Source: Bacteroidales bacterium (GTDB lineage Bacteria; Bacteroidota; Bacteroidia; Bacteroidales; DTU049). Taken from it: a DNA stretch of 9,049 nucleotides. Location: the NCBI GenBank assembly GCA_030017935.1, contig JASEGF010000076.1, positions 1-9,049 on the forward strand, in the 5' to 3' direction. Shown here piece by piece: positions 6,057 through 9,049 of the stretch. Within the stretch, counting starts at the first letter, position 1. Each line of letters opens with the position of its first letter. Position numbers and translations under genes: made by a program. The notes beneath the pieces were generated by a model that was given only the letters and a program-made list of their open reading frames with translations, did not search any database and was not told the DNA's origin.

Positions 6057-7220
6057 ATGGATACAAGTAATTTAAAGAAAGTAGATATTATTTTTAGCAA
6101 AGTAGATAATCCATTACAAATATTAGATAAAGCTTTGCAAAAATCACCTGATGATATTATAAATGAAATTATCGATAGTGGATTAAAAGGTCGTGGCGGT
6201 GCTGGTTTCCCTACTGGATTAAAATGGAAATTTACTAAAAATGAAGATAGTGATGTAAAATATGTAATCTGCAATGCAGATGAAGGTGAACCAGGAACAT
6301 TCAAAGATAGACAAATAATAGAAGAAGTACCAGAAAAAATATTTATTGGCATGGCATTAGCTGCTTACTGTATTGGTGCTAAAGAAGCTTACATTTATTT
6401 AAGAGGAGAATATAATTTTTTGAAAAAAGACCTCTTGTCTAAAATGGAGAAATTTAATAATGAATTAAAAAATAGGGGATTAGATATTACTTTATATTTA
6501 CGCTCAGGTAGCGGTGCATATATCTGTGGAGAAGAAAGTGCTCTTTTCGAAAGTATGGAAGGCAAACGCGGTGAACCAAGAAATAAACCACCTTATCCTA
6601 CTAAAGTTGGTTACAATAACCAACCTACATCTATAAATAATGTAGAAACCTTAGTTTTTGTAACAATGATCCAACATTTAGGTGTAGAAGAATTTAAAAA
6701 ATTAGGTACTAAAGACTCTAGAGGTTCTAAAGTATTCTCTATATCTGGAGATACACCTATCCCTGGTATTTACGAACTAGAACTGGGTATGAAAGTGTCT
6801 GATTTTGTTAGAGAATTTGGTGATGGTGACACTAAAGCAGTACAAATAGGTGGAGCATCAGGATTTTGTGTACCTAGAAAAAATTTTGAAAATACTATTA
6901 TAGGATTTGAAGGTATACCTACAGGTGGTTCTGTTATGCTATTTAATAGCTCCAGATCTATGTATAATATATTACACAATTATTTAGATTTCTTTGTAGA
7001 AGAAAGTTGTGCACAATGCACACCATGTAGAGCAGGACTACAACAATTATTAAAAGGCATAGAAGCTATCAAAAGACGTGAAAAACCTGCTAGCTACTTA
7101 AATGAACTAATAAAACTTTCTCAAACAATGAAAATGTCTTCTAAATGTGGATTAGGCCAATCTATAGCAAATCCATTTGTTTCTATTGTTGAAAATTTTA
7201 AAGAAGAAATAATATTTTAA
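6057..7220 (+). CDS. hydB: NAD-linked [FeFe] hydrogenase beta subunit, compact NuoF-like flavoprotein (HydB)
   Basis: This 387-aa subunit should bind FMN, NAD(H) and one [4Fe-4S] cluster and exchange electrons with NADH. Visible motifs are the glycine-rich GRGGAGFPTG (45-54), NADEGEPGTFKDR (73-85), GSGAYICGEESAL (151-163), a SLBB-like stretch (about 225-270), and the N3-type cluster ligands Cys318, Cys321, Cys324 (ESCAQCTPC) and Cys364 (SSKCGLGQ). The protein ends 23 residues after that last cysteine. Bifurcating HydB proteins of the Thermotoga type are around 600 aa, with an extra N-terminal thioredoxin-like [2Fe-2S] domain and a C-terminal two-[4Fe-4S] ferredoxin domain. Both are missing here, without sign of frameshift or truncation: the start is tightly spaced after hydC, and hydA begins 20 bases on. 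The core alone equals NuoF, so function rests on the neighbours. Confidence 0.93.
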   Translation: MDTSNLKKVDIIFSKVDNPLQILDKALQKSPDDIINEIIDSGLKGRGGAGFPTGLKWKFTKNEDSDVKYVICNADEGEPGTFKDRQIIEEVPEKIFIGMALAAYCIGAKEAYIYLRGEYNFLKKDLLSKMEKFNNELKNRGLDITLYLRSGSGAYICGEESALFESMEGKRGEPRNKPPYPTKVGYNNQPTSINNVETLVFVTMIQHLGVEEFKKLGTKDSRGSKVFSISGDTPIPGIYELELGMKVSDFVREFGDGDTKAVQIGGASGFCVPRKNFENTIIGFEGIPTGGSVMLFNSSRSMYNILHNYLDFFVEESCAQCTPCRAGLQQLLKGIEAIKRREKPASYLNELIKLSQTMKMSSKCGLGQSIANPFVSIVENFKEEIIF

Positions 7221-7240
7221 ATTAAAAAAAATTAATAATT

Positions 7241-9040
7241 ATGGCAAAAGCATTAATAAACCTAAAAATAAATGATATACCAATATCAGTGGAAGAAGGT
7301 ACCACTATATTAGACGCTGCAAAAAAATTAAATATCAAAATACCCACTTTATGCGACCACCCAGATTTAAGTGTAGCTGGCAACTGTAGAGTATGCGTAG
7401 TAGAAGTGAAAGGTGCTAGATATTTACAAGCAGCATGTGCTACTCCAGTAGCAGAAGGCATGGAAATATTTACAAATAGTCAAACAGTAAGGCAATCTAG
7501 AAAACACGTCATAGAATTACTACTTTCTGAACACAATGCAGATTGTACTAGCTGCACACGTAATGGCAAATGTGAACTTCAAGATCTTGCTGCAGAATAT
7601 CATATTTTCGATAGAATATTTCTTGATCTTTTAGATCCTGAAAATATGATTGCAGATATTAGCTCTCCAGCAATCAAAAAAGATATATCTAAATGTATCC
7701 ATTGCCAACGTTGTGTACGTGCTTGTGAGGAATTACAATATGTAAGTGCATTAGCAGTTATTGGAAAAGGAGCAGAACAACATATAGGAACATTTTTTGA
7801 TTATCCACTAAATGAAGTTGTATGTACAAATTGCGGACAATGTGTGTTACACTGCCCCACAGGTGCTTTAACAGAACGCAACTATGTAGAGGAAGTATGG
7901 GATGTCATCAATGATCCAACTAAACATGTAGTAGTACAAACAGCACCAGCAGTGCGTGTAGCTATAGGTGAAGAATTAGGATTCTCATATGGTACAAGAG
8001 TTACAGGCAAAATGGTAACTGCACTTAAACGTTTAGGTTTTGATTCTGTATTAGATACTGATTTTACTGCAGACTTAACAATATTAGAAGAAGGAACAGA
8101 ATTACTTACTAGACTTAAAAAAGTTTTAGTAGACAAAGATCCAAATGTTAAAATACCTATGTTTACTAGCTGCTCTCCTGGTTGGATAAAATTTATGGAA
8201 CATTTGTATCCTGACATGCTAGGAAATTTATCTACATGTAAATCTCCTCAACAAATGTTTGGAGCAGTAGCCAAGACATATTATGCACAAAAGAAAGGTA
8301 TCAATTCTAAAGATATGATAGTTGTCTCTGTTATGCCCTGCACAGCAAAAAAATATGAAGCACAACGTCCAGAAATGCGTAGTAGCGGATACCAAGATGT
8401 AGATTATGTACTCACCACTAGAGAACTAGCTACAATGATTAAGCAAGCAGGTATAGATTTTATGAGCTTACCAGAATCTGATTATGATCCATTAATGGGA
8501 GAATCTTCAGGTGCAGGAGTCATATTCGGTGCAACGGGTGGCGTGATGGAAGCTGCATTACGTACAGCATATGAAATAGTAACTGGTAGAGAAGTTCCTT
8601 TTAAAAATCTAGAAATTACACCTGTACGTGGTTTTGATGGTATTAAAGAAGCAACAATAAAAATTGAAGGTACAAAACCAGAATGGTCTTTCTTAGAAGG
8701 TGTGGAGCTGAAAGTAGCAGTAGCTCACGAATTAGCAAATGCTAATAAATTAGTAAGAGCTATTAAAGAAGGTAAGCTACAGTATCATTTCGTAGAAATA
8801 ATGACTTGCCCTGGTGGTTGCCTTGGTGGAGGCGGACAGCCGTATCCAATATCATGGGACATTCGCCAAATGAGAGCTCAAGGCATATATTCAGAAGATG
8901 AAAATCTACCATTACGTAAATCGCATGATAATCCAGAAGTTGTGCAACTTTACGAAGAATATTTAGGACAACCTAATAGTCATAAAGCACATGAACTTTT
9001 ACATACACATTATTTCCCAAGAAAAAGGTACCTAAATTAG
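7241..9040 (+). CDS. hydA: [FeFe] hydrogenase catalytic subunit, NAD-linked trimeric type (HydA)
   Basis: This 599-aa subunit reduces protons to H2, or the reverse, at the H-cluster. The N-terminal electron relay reads in order: [2Fe-2S] with Cys38, Cys49, Cys52, Cys66; a His-Cys3 [4Fe-4S] with His98, Cys102, Cys105, Cys111; and two [4Fe-4S] clusters with Cys152/155/158/162 and Cys195/198/201/205. The H-cluster signatures follow: L1 FTSCSPGW (308-315), L2 MPCTAKKYEA (365-374) and L3 EIMTCPGGCLGGGGQP (519-534), giving ligands Cys311, Cys367, Cys523 and Cys527. The C-terminus (LGQPNSHKAHELLHTHY) is the small-subunit-like end typical of this type; no extra C-terminal [2Fe-2S] domain is present. 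Length is close to HndD-type subunits. In L1, Ser312 replaces the second Cys of the usual TSCCP. No twin-arginine or other signal is seen, so it is cytoplasmic. Maturases HydE, HydF and HydG must be encoded elsewhere. All expected ligands are intact. Confidence 0.96.
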   Translation: MAKALINLKINDIPISVEEGTTILDAAKKLNIKIPTLCDHPDLSVAGNCRVCVVEVKGARYLQAACATPVAEGMEIFTNSQTVRQSRKHVIELLLSEHNADCTSCTRNGKCELQDLAAEYHIFDRIFLDLLDPENMIADISSPAIKKDISKCIHCQRCVRACEELQYVSALAVIGKGAEQHIGTFFDYPLNEVVCTNCGQCVLHCPTGALTERNYVEEVWDVINDPTKHVVVQTAPAVRVAIGEELGFSYGTRVTGKMVTALKRLGFDSVLDTDFTADLTILEEGTELLTRLKKVLVDKDPNVKIPMFTSCSPGWIKFMEHLYPDMLGNLSTCKSPQQMFGAVAKTYYAQKKGINSKDMIVVSVMPCTAKKYEAQRPEMRSSGYQDVDYVLTTRELATMIKQAGIDFMSLPESDYDPLMGESSGAGVIFGATGGVMEAALRTAYEIVTGREVPFKNLEITPVRGFDGIKEATIKIEGTKPEWSFLEGVELKVAVAHELANANKLVRAIKEGKLQYHFVEIMTCPGGCLGGGGQPYPISWDIRQMRAQGIYSEDENLPLRKSHDNPEVVQLYEEYLGQPNSHKAHELLHTHYFPRKRYLN

Positions 9041-9049
9041 AAGTAAATT

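Noticed and set aside
6047..6352. Minus-strand open frame of 101 codons overlapping hydB
   Set aside because: It lies antisense to the conserved N-terminal FMN-binding region of hydB, so its openness follows from the hydB codons. It has no recognisable domain.
7882..8217. Minus-strand open frame of 111 codons inside hydA
   Set aside because: It is antisense to the highly conserved H-domain, with low-complexity Ser/Thr/Val composition and no promoter or family resemblance.
5577..9040. Reading the operon as part of complex I (nuoE-nuoF-nuoG)
   Set aside because: The third gene has complete L1, L2 and L3 H-cluster motifs and all four H-cluster cysteines, which NuoG lacks.

Overview
The window is strongly AT-rich, with intergenic DNA that is almost pure A/T. 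It carries two secreted proteins with type IX secretion (T9SS) C-terminal sorting domains. Genes start after A-rich leaders with no clear Shine-Dalgarno sequence, and TAnnTTTG-type -7 promoter elements lie upstream of several of them. Together these traits point to the Bacteroidetes. An NAD-linked [FeFe]-hydrogenase operon adds that the organism lives, at least part of the time, as an anaerobic fermenter that disposes of electrons as H2.

Layout, left to right. A minus-strand gene is cut by the left edge (1-94). A short spacer follows, holding a strong GC-richer hairpin (172-206). Then comes a plus-strand secreted protein with a probable beta-helix-like body and a T9SS tail (374-1957). It ends at a 14-bp perfect-stem terminator (1981-2013) that is placed to serve both it and the convergent minus-strand SpoVR-family gene (2060-3673). 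Next on the minus strand is a secreted, gingipain-like (C25/clan CD) cysteine peptidase candidate with a T9SS tail (3812-5359). A 217-bp divergent spacer (5360-5576) separates it from the plus-strand operon hydC-hydB-hydA (5577-9040), which fills the rest of the window.

HydC (NuoE-like [2Fe-2S]), HydB (NuoF-like, FMN/NAD(H)/[4Fe-4S]) and HydA (H-cluster subunit with NuoG-like N-terminal Fe-S domains) should form a cytoplasmic trimer exchanging electrons between NAD(H) and protons/H2. HydB is unusually short: it lacks both the N-terminal thioredoxin-like [2Fe-2S] domain and the C-terminal 2x[4Fe-4S] domain of classical electron-bifurcating HydB proteins. This suggests a simpler NADH-linked enzyme. 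Just upstream of hydC, immediately after a good -7 element, is a perfect inverted repeat TTGTTAAT-TT-ATTAACAA that matches the operator pattern of the NADH-sensing repressor Rex. The operon therefore looks wired to respond to the same NADH pool it oxidises. That link, together with the compact enzyme, is the most interesting content here. I saw no tRNA, rRNA, CRISPR array, insertion sequence or other mobile element.
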